This document shows positions 11,148 through 22,411 of a DNA stretch of 64,000 bases, one piece after another. The stretch is from Rostrohypoxylon terebratum. Its lineage: Eukaryota > Ascomycota > Sordariomycetes > Xylariales > Hypoxylaceae. Each line of letters begins with the position of its first letter. Positions within the stretch are counted from its first letter, which is position 1. The stretch spans positions 1-64,000 of the forward strand of contig MU385872.1 of assembly GCA_022497145.1 (NCBI GenBank), given 5' to 3'. Made by a program: the position numbers and the translations under genes. The notes under the pieces were generated by a model. It was not told the origin of the DNA, did not search any database, and saw only the letters and a list, made by a program, of their open reading frames with translations.

Positions 11148-13144
11148 ATGTTTTATTCCGAGACATTGCTGCAGAAGACCGGGCCTCTGGCTCGAGTCTG
11201 GCTGTCGGCAAACCTAGAGCGCAAGCTTTCCAAGACACATATTCTACAGTCCAATCTGCCCGACAGTGTCGATGCCATCATCACTCCGAACCAAGCGCCC
11301 ATGGCGCTCCGACTTAGCGGTCAACTCTTGCTTGGTGTCGTCAGAATCTATAGCCGAAAGGCTCGTTATCTATTAGACGATTGCAATGAGGCTCTGCTTA
11401 AGATAAAAATGGTTTGTGACCTTTGCTAACTCTGCTGCCTGTCCTGTGCTAAATATTACGACAGGCTTTCCGCTCCACTGGAAACAATGATATCCCCGAA
11501 AATTTAAACATGCCCAATCGAGAAGCGCTGATGCTTCCCGATCGTATCACGCCTGCCGATAACCTGAACATTTTACCACCCCCAGACGCTAACTGGTTAC
11601 TTGGCCAAATGGAGGATGTTAGCGCCACCCCTGTTAGCTCAGGTACCCGGGGCCGGGGTCGACCAAGTAACCGCGACATCAACTTACAAGAGGACTTCAA
11701 CAACAGCCAGTTCTTGTACGACGACAAGATGGACGAGGATAACGTTGCGCTTGCTCCTAATGATGACCTGGAATTAGATTTGGATTTCGGAATGGATATT
11801 GATGAGCGACCCCGGGGGGACAAGAGCATCGAAATGGGTCGAGACGCGCCTGCTGCTAGAGCACTTGAGGATGATATTTTCAGTCAGATGGATGAGATGG
11901 TGCCGCCTGCCAAGGGTCTCGACCGCGAGCCGTCATTGAATCTCGACTTCGGGGACGACAATGTTAGAATTGCGGATGGAGATGGCGATATTCAGATGGA
12001 TGATGATTTCCAATTTAATATCGGTGATCAGTCGGCAGCTCCCGAGATGGGCGGTGCCCCTGGTCTCGAAAGGGCCCGTATTTCAGAATCGCCGCTTTCG
12101 GACATTGACGAGAACGTAGCACGGGATGTGGAGGAGTGGACACGTCTAAACAATACGAGCATTTACGAACCAGGCCAAGAGCCCGAGGAGCCTGAGCCGC
12201 TTCCTCAGAAGAAGTCGAAGAAGCGCAAGGTCTTCGAGCTAGATCCGGCTACCCAACTTACCAGCGCACACATTAAAGAGCAGCAACAGAACCATGAAAA
12301 TATCCTGAAGGCGCCTACCTTCATCTCGCGAGATCCATACTTCCTAGCTTTAATCGAGCAGAAGAACAGCGGTAGCTTCGTCTCTGTCATCATGGGCGAT
12401 GGCCGTAGCAAGGCCTGGGCTCCGGAGTTGAGAGGGTTACTGTCTCTCGACTCTATTAGGCCAATTAATGATCTCAAGCGCAAGCGTGATAGCGGAGTTG
12501 CTGATGTTGGCGAGGAAGAGGAACAAGGTGCATCCAAATCACCTCGTTTAGAATTAGGTGATGATGACGGATTGGTTATACCCGATACTGGATTAGGCGA
12601 ACGAAGCGTTGCAGCTGATGGCACCATCCTTGAAATTCCTGCGGACGAGACCGTCATACAACATGACGACGATGACATTCACCAACCCCGCGAAGGAAGC
12701 CCGATGCCGGCGTTTGACGAGACCATGGCTCCCCTAGTACACCCTGCCGATAGCGGTCCGGTTTCCATGGGCACAAAACATGCGGTTCACGTTCTCCGAG
12801 AACTATTTGGCGACGAAGCGGCTACTAGCGATGAGAAGAGGAAGAAATCGGTGGTATTCCAGGATCTCCTTCCCGAAGAAAGAACCACCAAGGCTGACGC
12901 CACCAAGATGTTCTTCGAATGCTTAGTACTGGCGACCAAAGATGCTATCAAGGTTGAGCAAAAGGAGGGTGCTCTTGGTGGACCTATCAGAGTCCGAGGA
13001 AAGCGTGGTTTGTGGGGTGCTTGGGCCGAGACGGAAGCCGGTGGAGAGATTGCCAACCAAGAAGAAGAAGCACCGCAACAACAACATGATCAACCTGAAC
13101 CTGCCATGGCAACTCCTTCTCGGGTTGTAGCCGCAGCGGCATAA
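11148..13144 (+). CDS. RAD21: Cohesin kleisin subunit Rad21/Scc1/Mcd1, 647 aa
   Basis: The alpha-kleisin subunit closes the SMC1-SMC3 cohesin ring and is cut by separase at anaphase; it acts in the nucleus. Exons: 11148-11411 and 11465-13144. The N-terminal Rad21/Rec8 domain is clear from residue 1 (MFYSETLLQKTGPLARVWLS, then IITPNQAPMALRLSGQLLLG and VRIYSRKARYLLDDCNEAL). A long acidic disordered middle follows, with many DDD/EDE runs and a basic nuclear-localisation-like KKSKKRK. The C-terminal winged helix (KMFFECLVLATKDAIKVEQ) sits at about residues 585-605. Length is typical of filamentous fungi. The start is the family-conserved MFYSE. A candidate MCB box lies 144 bp upstream. Confidence 0.96.
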
Positions 13145-14706
13145 ATGTCAATTGCTGTGTTTGCTGCTGGGTAATTGGATGATTGCAACGGCAAGACGAA
13201 GTAATGGTTCATGTATAAACTTCTCTGCACTTGTTGGGATATTCCCAAAAGTTCTGATCTCATGGTCTAATGGCGTCACGGCGTACAGGGGTACGGAAGG
13301 CAGGGAGATACCATCAGCCGCGGGTATATTGGTCGTCAAAAATCACGATGGGGTGTTCGTTTCTCTTTTCATTTCCATTAGGTTAAGACAAGGTAATTGC
13401 ATTCGTGTGTCACCATCATCCAGGTCAGGATGATTACTAGGTAGTTAGGGAGCAGAGGCTAGCATCGGAGTAGCATTGCGACGTGATAATACATCGTGCG
13501 AGCCTGTTCTCGAATGAATTCATACAGTACAATAAAGTACAATTCATAACACGACTTGATTTGTTCGATTCAATAGTGAATGTCTAGCCACTAAATATGT
13601 ATTTGTCTAGAGTAAAACATTTTGTGTTGATTAATATCATCGAATCCTCAATATCAGATGAAAATATGCGTCATAGTAAGTACCTAGTACTCTCCTACTA
13701 AGCTCGACAGCTACATTAGGCTACTGTTGCCTCGAGAAGAACACAGTTTGTAATCGCTAGAGGCAACTACCTACATTTTAACTGTGTACAGTAGTCTACT
13801 AGTGATATTTGAACATCCGTTCTACTAAACTGTAAAATGCTACTTTACGGCATTATGATACGTAGGTACAGCATACATACTAGTACGTACTTCGTATATA
13901 GGTATTATTAGATTGCGCAATCAAGAGCGTTGAGGGTGGATGCAAAAATGGAAACCGTAAATCACTATAACCCTGTAGTTACAAGGATTGGCTGATAAAG
14001 ATACAGTACATAGATAAAAGCTAGTATCACACGGAATGGCGACCCACGTGTCAGCCTCAAATCCAACTTCCTAACTACAACTTCACTTTTGCGAATCTTC
14101 GCATGTGTATAAGTACAATGCGCCTGTCATCCGAAACAAACACTTTCTTAGCATCAATTTATAAAAATCTCAATCAATATATTGCTCGTCCATTTACAGC
14201 AACAACTTGTTCCAAAATTTCTCGATTGTCGCTGCCATCCTCCCTCGAACTTGATTCGCCCGGATGATTGACGAATGTCAACACAGTATCCAAGAATATA
14301 ACACCAACGAGGACCATTACGACAACAACGACAACAACGACAACAACGACTAAAACAACCACAATTGCGATAATAGCTTCAATTATCGCAACTCGATTAT
14401 CAGATAAGATAAGAGCAAATTTTCAAAGAAAAGAAATCATTCTTGCCTCTTTCTTCTTCCTTCGATCTTACTAGCTAGAGGTATTTCCGAGACGTTTGTC
14501 GATAATCAATTACACAAGCGTTTATTTGCATACCTACTACTCAACTACCTAAGACCCATTCGACATCGGCGTTCAATACTCGCCTTAACTATCTTGCGCG
14601 TTGCTCATGGTGGTCCAAAAACATTGTTCACTCAAGGCTTCAAGGTGACCCATTATTACTCATTCAACATTGACTGAGTCACGCCTCGAAACCATCCATA
14701 TCAACA
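13145..14706. other. Intergenic between RAD21 and elongin A
   Basis: No gene was seen. It holds RAD21 3' sequence, A+T-rich DNA with several TAGGTA/CTAGTA-type motifs (13,680-13,900), a nine-base tandem repeat at 14320-14350, and the leader of elongin A. Confidence 0.5.
14320..14350 (+). repeat. Nine-base tandem repeat (CGACAACAA)n
   Basis: Three full copies of CGACAACAA plus a partial copy lie in the leader region of the elongin A gene. The reverse strand reads as a run of Val codons, so an apparent ORF there is an artefact. Confidence 0.8.
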
Positions 14707-16168
14707 ATGGTCAAGTCACTTGTAGAACTCTGCACCAAAGTGTGCATCCGGAATGTCAACGGTAAGTCTAAGCCTCCTACTCACTACCTTTATCCCTTTA
14801 TCCGCCGCGTTTTTTTATTCCTCTGCCCACTATTCATCACCTATCTCACAAGGAGGTTATCTCCTGCAGATTAGTTACTCTCTATGTAAATGCCTATTTC
14901 CTTCCCGCAAGTCAACCTCTATTTGCGAATTTGCCACTAACGCTATGGTTCTAAAAGAAATCTACGACATTGGGGACATGCCTTATTCGGTTGTCCGTCC
15001 TATTTTATTGAACGTTAATGACGCCCAGCAGCTCCTGCAGCTAGAAAAGGCGTCCCCCCAGATTCAAGGCGACGATAGCGAATGTTGGCAACGGTTAATC
15101 CAACGCGACTTTCCTCAACAATTAAAAAAGCAAAGACTAGTACCAGATGATCCTACTCTGTGGTATATGATCTATCAGAGGTACAAGAAACTGGAGGCGG
15201 AAGAGAAGCAGGCGGCTATAAGGAAATTAAGCAACGGCTTTAAGAATATCACGAAGGAGAAGCAGGCCAAGGCCGTTAAAGCCGTAAACTTCGACAAGAA
15301 AGTCCACGGTCGCATCCCAGGTCAGCGCACAACCGGCTTGCCTATTGGCCGACATGTAACTGGTTCGGGAGGACTGACTTGGGGCGGTGGGTCGCGAACT
15401 AAGACGAGCACTTCTCAGGGAATTCTACAGAAGGCTCGCCGAGAGGCCGCCGAGATTTCTCGCAGAAAGCAGCTATCGACACCTACTGGTCAGCTTCTGG
15501 TGCGCAAAGGGCAAATTACTAAAGCTCCTTTGGGTATGATCGAGGAGCACAAAACTAAGTCTCTTCCCGCTCTTGCCGTGCGCAGAGGCCCGATTCAAGC
15601 GCCCACACGTAGCAACGGAGAACGCTGGGAGCGCCAGCAGAAGGAACGCGAGGCGCGATTGCTCAAGGCTAAGAGCGGACCTATCACTAAGGGAGTCACC
15701 GTAGTTTCATACGAAGACCTCAAGGATGATGTGGATGACTATTCGGATTCAGAGCGGGAAGGAGGTGGACTAAGTGTCGAGGACTTGGAGGACATAAACT
15801 ATTACGAAGAAAAGCCTGCCCTAACTTCCTCCACCCAGCTTGCGCAGCCACCTTCTACGACCAAGCCTGGCTCTGCACTATCCGGCCTTGCGAAGATGAA
15901 GCAAGGTCATTCGTGGAAGGACAGACCTACTAGAGTCGAGCGTGTCGTCGAGAGTACGAAGTCAACTACATCTCCAGCATCGAAGTCTTTCGCTGCCACT
16001 TCTCCGCCCCCACGACCTTCGATGCAGTTGGCGCAGCTTTCTCCCCCTCCCAGTGCTAGTGCCTCAGGTGCCGACAAGCCTAGGCCTAAGCTACCGATGG
16101 GATTGAAGCGCAAAGCACCTCCTAGCGTTTTCATGCCACCGAAGCAGAAAGCTCGACGCATGTCTTAA
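14707..16168 (+). CDS. ELA1: Elongin A (transcription factor SIII subunit A), 421 aa
   Basis: Elongin A stimulates RNA polymerase II elongation and, in yeast, forms an Elc1-Cul3 ubiquitin ligase for stalled polymerase. Exons: 14707-14761 and 14958-16168, with a 196 bp intron. The first exon encodes MVKSLVELCTKVCIRNVN, the BC-box-like elongin-C contact. After splicing this continues directly into EIYDIGDMPYSVVRPILL, the F-box-like part, then CWQRLIQRDFP. The rest is basic and low complexity (IPGQRTTGLP, KRKAPPSVFMPPKQKARRMS), with an acidic patch near residue 295. Reading the second exon alone from 14753 would give a false N-terminus. The family call rests on the N-terminal 130 residues. Confidence 0.9.
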
Positions 16169-17226
16169 GGGACAATTTGATTTATGTCTGTGACGGGACG
16201 AGGGCCAGGAATGCGCTATAGCTTTCGGCAAACTTGATGCCTTGAGCGGCTTCAACTACTGTCGCAGACTTCACCCACATACAGCCTTGAGCCCAAGACT
16301 TCCAAGAATCGTCTCAAGTTCTTCATGGTGGTTCACTAGATATACGGTGCCGGGCTTTTTTTCACTTACGACTCTTACTTACTAGGGGTACAAGATTCTA
16401 TACATTAGCATGGTGTTCAAGGAGCTCAGCCTGGAAGGATAACATTCTGGAGTTACAGGGGCTCTTCATGAGGGGAATCTGGAAAGGGAAATCTATTTAT
16501 GACACAGTTTTGTTAGCATCGTGACAGAACCGTGTGGTTAAATTAATTGGTCAGAAGTGACCCATACACATGGAAAGTTGATGAGGAACACTGCGTTTGC
16601 ATTTATACTGGCATCATTTGCTTTTTATAGACGTGTACGAGGAGATTGGTGAATTTGACGTATTGCGTTCTCTTTACTCCATGCAAAGTGTAATTCCCGT
16701 CCCAAGGGGAAAATCCGGGTATGCTTGAGATGCTCTTCAGAAGCTGGAGAATTGAGAAGGAGTTCACGTATATAACCAGAATCCAAAGCACTGATCAGTA
16801 AAAAAAAAAAAGTCGGGTTGGTTTATATCAATTCAGGCTACCTCCAGGTTGCTTAGGTGCCCCGGTCTCGCGCGTTTTACTGTCTATGGATGATTTATCC
16901 GCAATGCAACAAACATGATAAGAACGTGTATTGAGCCAGATATAAGAATAGACTCATTCTGCCATCGGCGTCACAAGGGCTAGGACGTTCATGAGGAAAA
17001 CGATAGGGTTTAGCTACAGAGCTAGACTGGCTTGGCTGTCTTCTTCGCGATTTATCATGTGTGGAGTTGTTTCAGTATCGTTGCTTGGGTTTTCGCTGGT
17101 AGCTGCTTGCTTGTTCGTGAATCGTGGTCTATTAGCGGTAAACTACCTATCTATTGGTACCTCAGAGGCGAGCTAGGTTGATATTCGAGGAAATTCGGGG
17201 ATTGGGTTGTGATGCGAAATGGAAGG
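16169..17226. other. Intergenic between elongin A and NEDD8
   Basis: Two convergent genes end here. No coding or RNA gene signal was seen. An A13 tract lies near 16800. Confidence 0.5.
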
Positions 17227-17802
17227 CTAGCAGCACCCGCCTCGGAGGGTTAAGACTAGGTGGAGGGTTGCGTCGGGGACGATGCCGGCATCTTGCATCG
17301 ATAATTGGTCATGTCTACAGGTCGTGGCGGTCAGTTGGTGTTATTCTCTCGGGCGACAGAGGAGATGGGGAAGGGGAGACGAACAGTTGCTTTCCGCCGT
17401 AGATCAGTCGCTGTTGGTCGGGTGTGATTCCCTCCTTTTCCTCAACCTTCTTCTTCACGTCCTCGATCTGGGGAGGAAGGGAATGTTAGCCTTTGATCCA
17501 ACCTGTTCGCTCGTCGGTGAGCTTTGTAGGATTATCCGATACAAAAGCAGGGTGGCGCAAATGCGATGTAATGATTCGCCATGACTTGCAGGTTGTCGTT
17601 TAGGGTTTGAGGGCTGAGATGGGATCGAAACACACCTTTGACGTGGGCTCGACATCCAGCGAGATTAACTTGCCTGTTAGGGTTCTCACTCTGCTCTGTT
17701 TGTCAGCTCACGATCTTTATCCGTCTGACTTCTTAAGCCCGCGTTAGTGGGCGGTTATGGCGGGGTACAATGAAAAGAACGTGGGACATACTTGATCATC
17801 AT
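17227..17802 (-). CDS. RUB1: NEDD8/Rub1 ubiquitin-like modifier, 78 aa, four exons
   Basis: A ubiquitin-like protein conjugated to cullins to activate SCF-type ligases. It has no long ORF and was found by joining exons 17802-17792 (11 nt), 17690-17636, 17467-17385 and 17314-17227. The product begins MMIKVRTLTGKLISLDVEPT and continues KVEEKEGITPDQQRLIYGGKQ, ending HLVLTLRGG followed by CC. The diglycine is the conjugation site, so the CC tail must be removed by a processing protease. The NEDD8-type features are KVRTLTGK and the lack of ubiquitin's exact IFAGKQLEDG stretch. Two in-frame ATGs (17802 and 17799) begin the protein. The last donor is GTTCGT, unusual but also used in the neighbouring PHB2 gene. 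Exon boundaries were read by eye, but the frame closes exactly. Confidence 0.9.
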
Positions 17803-18379
17803 CTTGGCGGTATTTTGTCTGAAGGTGACGGATTATGGACGAAAGCAAAACAATATGGTCCGGCGGTGGTCTCAGGGATTGGCAAAGGACTATGAGTAGT
17901 GGTTTGTTTGTGATCAATGTGAAAATTGAAGGTGGTTTCTAAAGGATAAATATTAAAAACGGTACCTATTGTACTAGGTATTGATTACAGTGACGACAGT
18001 GACGAATACAGTAATACCTAGGTCCTAGGTCCTAGATCCTATGTAGATCCTATTACTAGGTAACATGGGGGGTGGCTTGTTATAAAAAGTGGGGTCAATT
18101 GTGACTGGAAGGAAGGAAGCAACCTTGAGAGTGCAAATGGATTATATTACGGCTACAAGAATTTGGCCATATATTCACATTACTGCGAGTCTCCGGACGA
18201 CATACCGGTTGGTTCGTACGGTTAGTACTATATGTCACAGTAACCACAGTAACATATAGATGTATAATACTACCTACACTTATACACGAGTAGTCACAGG
18301 TATCCGTGAATTCGTATTTTACAGTGATTAATTCTTACATACAGCGGAGATTTTGTGATTCCCCCAATGCGCCTTATTC
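17803..18379. other. Intergenic between NEDD8 start and PHB2 end
   Basis: This is the NEDD8 promoter region. It contains a run of CCTAGGT-type palindromic motifs at 18013-18063 (TACCTAGGTCCTAGGTCCTA). No gene was seen. Confidence 0.5.
18013..18063. repeat. CCTAGGT palindromic motif cluster
   Basis: Overlapping copies of CCTAGG joined by TCCTAG and CTAGGTA units. The same vocabulary recurs in other intergenic clusters of this window at 44451-44485, 45061-45090, 46081-46106 and 59232-59292. Confidence 0.6.
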
Positions 18380-19450
18380 TCATTGCTTTTTGTTGTCGTC
18401 ACTGAACACATTCAATCCCAATCCTTCTGTGTCAAGTAGCAGCCTGTTTCGGCCACCAGATTCTTGTAGTTGAGTCGCAATAGCCCTGGCGTTCTCAATC
18501 TTCTTCAACTCCACGTATGCCTTGTTCTTCTTGATCGCCTCTCCGATGAGCTCAGCTGATCGAGCTTCACCCTGCGCCTTGACAACCATGGCCTGCTTCT
18601 CCTGTCTTGCCTTATCAACCACGAAGGCTGCTCGCTGAGCCTCTTGTTGTGCTACTTGCTTTGCTTCCACGGCAGCTGTGAATTCTGGGGAGAAAGCAAG
18701 GTGCTGTGATCAGATTATTAGTAGAGCATGAAATTTATGTTATGGAATATCTTCAACATACAGTAAGAGAGACATCATCTAACAAGATGTTGAACCTCTC
18801 GGCTCGTCTTGATAGGTTGTCTCGAACGAGTCTGGCAACGTTCTCTCGTTGAGTGATCAACTGACTAGCATTGAATTGCGCAACCACACTCTTAAGGACT
18901 TCGTTAACAATAGAAGGTAGAACTCGCTCATCGTAATCTTGTCCTAGGGTTCTGTAGATTTGCGGAAGAGCGGCAATGTTAGGTCGGGAGAGCACACGGC
19001 AGGTGATGTTGACCATCTGCAAATCCTTGGTGCCGGTGAGGGAAGAGACATTTCTCGGCTTGGCGCGCACATCGTAGGTAATGGGTGTTTCGAACCAAGG
19101 AATCATAATGTGAGTTCCTACATGATTATGTTAATACCCATGACAAGATATCGGAATGCGCACAGAGCTGTGGGGTGACCGGAGGGGTCGGAGGGGTCGG
19201 ACGAACCTTCGCTATAGATCTCCTTGCTGACACCACTTATTCTTCGATACTTGATAGCTCTGTGACCACCATCAACATTGAATAGGGAGTTTTGCAGAAG
19301 GATAAGTCCACCACCAAGAAGAGCGACAGCTGCTATGGCCATGCTAGATCCTGGAGGGGGGCGCATAGGTCCACCACCGAATCCATTGCGGTTCTGGCGG
19401 ACCATCTGTCGTAGCTGCCCCAAATAATCTTCCATCGGATTGCGCGACAT
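18380..19450 (-). CDS. PHB2: Prohibitin-2, 307 aa
   Basis: A subunit of the ring-shaped prohibitin complex of the mitochondrial inner membrane, which assists m-AAA protease and cristae integrity. Exons: 19450-19207, 19117-18762 and 18703-18380. The N-terminal membrane anchor (MAIAAVALLGGGLILL) is at about residues 38-53, followed by the SPFH/band-7 domain: DGGHRAIKYRRISGV, HIMIPWFETPITYDVRAKP, GQDYDERVLPSIVNEVLKSV. A coiled coil follows (EFTAAVEAKQVAQQEAQRAA, VVKAQGEARSAELIGEAI). Splicing inserts HLAFSP between the second and third exons, as in the family. The start is MSRNPMEDYL. The first intron has a GTTCGT donor. Divergent from RNA15 across a 710 bp shared promoter. Confidence 0.96.
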
Positions 19451-20160
19451 CTTGGGCAGCGTTTGAGGGGGGGACGCTGACAATGTTGTTGGTGATGTCC
19501 TGTTGGCAAGTGAGAAACGTACTTAATAGTATCTCAGAACATTGAAAAAAAGAAGCTCCCACTTAATAATCCTAGCGAATAAGTGGCCCGTTTTTTCTCC
19601 TCCAGGCTTACAACTTACAAAGTACAATTGAGGCCGACGTTTTCTGATTGGTGAGCAGATGTGTAATTGACCCACCTTAGATGGTCCGTGCAGTACATGC
19701 CCCAGACGCGACTGCCAAAAGTTCGAGGTCTCGAATTGGAAGCTTGAGTTCTCACTCATTATCGATAGGTACCAAGGAAACCCGACTTTAGAAGGCTGTC
19801 GTAAAAAATACACAACTTTCTAGATACGACAAACTTCAACTTCTGCACCTTTGAGTCGGTAGCTGAGCCTGCGGAGCGCAGCTCGCAAATCCTGCTTTCA
19901 CTGATCTCGATTTTGTTTTTGTTTTTGATTTTCTTTTTCACTTCTCTTCTCCGAATTCACTTCCATTAGGCTTTATGGTGCTTTGCAACTGCATCTTTGA
20001 CCAATTGGTGTTCTAAGAAGCTCGTCAGCCATTGACCACCAGCCATAAGGCGTGACGGTGCGGCATACCATTTAAGCTTCTCTTGTTCGTTAATTTGACC
20101 TACCATCACGGTCGCTTCTACCTACCTACCCAATCCTCATTACTTCTTTCATCTGCGACA
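19451..20160. other. Divergent promoter, PHB2/RNA15
   Basis: The 710 bp separate two divergent start codons. No independent gene was seen. The half next to RNA15 is rich in CT tracts, as is usual for fungal leaders. Confidence 0.55.
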
Positions 20161-21135
20161 ATGTCGACCAAACCCCCCTCTCGCGTCGTCTTTGTCGGCA
20201 ACATTCCCTATGGACTCTCGGAGGAACAGATCAGTGACATCTTTAGTTCAGCTGGCAAAGTTCTGAACTTCCGTCTTGTCTATGATAGGGACACAGGACG
20301 CCCGAAGGGCTTTGGTTTTGCAGAGTACCCCGATGCAGGTAGGCCTTACAATGAAAATCCCTGAGATAACCATCGATCGTAATCAAGCTAATTAATTTCC
20401 TGTTTAGATTCAGCTGCTTCCGCCGTCCGAAATCTCAACGACTATGAGATCATGGGACGTAAATTACGCGTCGACTATAGCACAGAGGGCCGAGTAGATG
20501 GCGATGAAGCTAACAGCTCATCCGTGGCTATTGGCCAGCCTAACGGTGCTTCCCATCCTACCACCCAGACTGCGCCCGCCGGATCGCTTCCTCCCCTTCC
20601 CCCCGGAAAAGAGTTGCCCCCGGGAGTGACTGCTACCGATGCTATCTCACGAACGCTCAACACGCTTCCTCCGAGTCAGCTTCTCGATATCCTTTCGCAG
20701 ATGAAGTCGCTCTCGACCACCGACCCACCCCGCGCCACAGAGCTTCTACAAGCTGCTCCTCAACTATCCTATGCCATCTTCCAAGCTCTGCTGCTGATGG
20801 GTCTTGTCTCTCCAGAGGCAATTCATTCTGTAGTTGAAACCTCAGCTGCTATTCCAGCTGCCCAACCTGCGGCCGGATATCCTGCAGCGTACGGCGGAGC
20901 CACCACTGTGACACCTCCCGTCGCCGCACCATATGCGCCGCCTGCCGCATCAGCTCCGCAGACCGCCTACGCAGCACCTGCAGCTAGCGCGCCCGCTGCC
21001 GCACTACAGCAAGACCCCGACCAGCTGATGCAGGCTGTCATGAGTTTGCCGGCTGATACTATCGACCAGCTACCTGAGGCGGAGCGTCAGCAGATCCTGG
21101 CTCTCCGAGCTTCCTTTGCAGCCCAGCGACGCTAA
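20161..21135 (+). CDS. RNA15: Cleavage stimulation factor 64 kDa subunit / Rna15-like, 301 aa
   Basis: An RNA-binding subunit of the pre-mRNA 3'-end cleavage and polyadenylation complex (CF IA/CstF). Exons: 20161-20338 and 20408-21135. The RRM spans residues 8-85 with RNP2 VFVGNIPYGL and RNP1 KGFGFAEYPD. Splicing continues the domain as DSAASAVRNLNDYEIMGRKLRVDY. The hinge (monkeytail-binding) region is at about 150-215 (ISRTLNTLPPSQLLDILSQM, LSYAIFQALLLMGLVSPEAI). An Ala/Pro-rich linker and the C-terminal three-helix domain (DTIDQLPEAERQQILALRAS) follow. Length matches filamentous fungal orthologues. Confidence 0.95.
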
Positions 21136-22411
21136 TGTATGACTAGATGGATTCTTTACGTCGGTTTTTGTTTCTTCATACCCCTCGCAACTGGTTGGAA
21201 GTTGGCGTTCAGGTTACGGCTCAGGGACAAAATCATTTGGGGCACCCACGGCGTCTATTGCTCCACCTTGAGCACATCGGAATTCGGTATTCGTCTACGT
21301 CACTACGGGCTGTGTGGCAATTGGTAGTCTGAGGAGGGCGGAAGAGTTGATGATGGTTTCATGGATCGGTGTTCGATGCTTAATCTACCTCTCTTCTCGG
21401 CGACAACTCTGAAGAGAGCTTCATCGTTCTCATGACCAAGTGTATTGTACATATCTCCGCATCAGAATGAAGCCAGTAGTTCCCTGGATGAATATTTGCT
21501 GTTGCGAGTAGACATGTGATGTGACATTTGTGCTTACCATTTACTCTTTTCACCTTGATTCATGTAAACAGCTATTTTGACACAGACTGCTTAACTATCC
21601 CTCAACTCTTAAATCATTAATCATTAATCATTACATAAATTTACGTCGGATAATGGGTAAGGTGCATCTATGGCTATTTCTCTAGGTACTTACCTAGGCA
21701 TGTAGACATGTAGGAATCAAGTTACCTTACCCACATCATTCGTTCTACCGGAACTAGAAGTTCGTAATGTAGGTCCGGCTCATTCGCCAATAGGTACCTC
21801 CTGATTTGGTATCACACGTTCATATTGCTAGCTACCTAGGCAGCTAGGTACGTAGTTGACTTAGTTTCATAGCCACATTTAATAGCTAATTTATTGTGGT
21901 CCGTAAAAGTTAAAATGAATCGAAGCTGCGCTTTATGCATTATGCCTCAGATGATCAGATATCTGTGTGTTTTTAAGGTGTATGACTTGATAATGCTACT
22001 GTATTCTTTATCCCGGAAGCGACTGACGAGCTACACTAGGTATCTCGACCCGAATCCCCCATATGCTGTATATTGGTGCATATGCTGGTGCATATATGCC
22101 CCACATCAACACGTAGGTACCCACCTAGCACCGTTGACATCACCACCTTGGCACCTTATCAGTATCAGAGATTGCTCCAGGGCTGCTAGTGAACTTAGAA
22201 TAGCCTAGGTCGAACTCTACAATCGCCTTTTGTTCAATTTCATGCTTCCAACATCCAACATCCAACATCCAACATCCAACATCTTTAAATGTCTTACAGC
22301 AAAACATCTCCACGTTGTCTGCATTGATCAACATCTTAGAAAAGTCTCAAAAGGTTGCGTGATTTGCTTGTTAACCAGGTTCTTACTTCATAAGAATGAT
22401 TGTCCGTCGTT
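21136..22411. other. Intergenic between RNA15 and CorA transporter
   Basis: No gene was seen. It has A+T-rich sequence with TAGGTA/CTACCTAGG motifs (21690-21860) and a heptamer tandem repeat at 22248-22282 close to the transporter start. Confidence 0.5.
22248..22282 (+). repeat. Heptamer tandem repeat (CCAACAT)5
   Basis: Five perfect copies of CCAACAT lie about 130 bp upstream of the CorA-type transporter start. The reverse strand appears as a repeated MLDVGCW peptide, which is an artefact of the repeat. Confidence 0.9.

Noticed and set aside
10852..11217. ORF upstream of RAD21
   Set aside because: Overlaps the RAD21 leader and first exon in another frame; the conserved MFYSE start lies at 11148.
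14174..14362. Valine-rich ORF
   Set aside because: Translation of the (CGACAACAA)n repeat on the reverse strand.
22140..22334. ORF with repeated MLDVGCW
   Set aside because: Artefact of the (CCAACAT)5 heptamer repeat.
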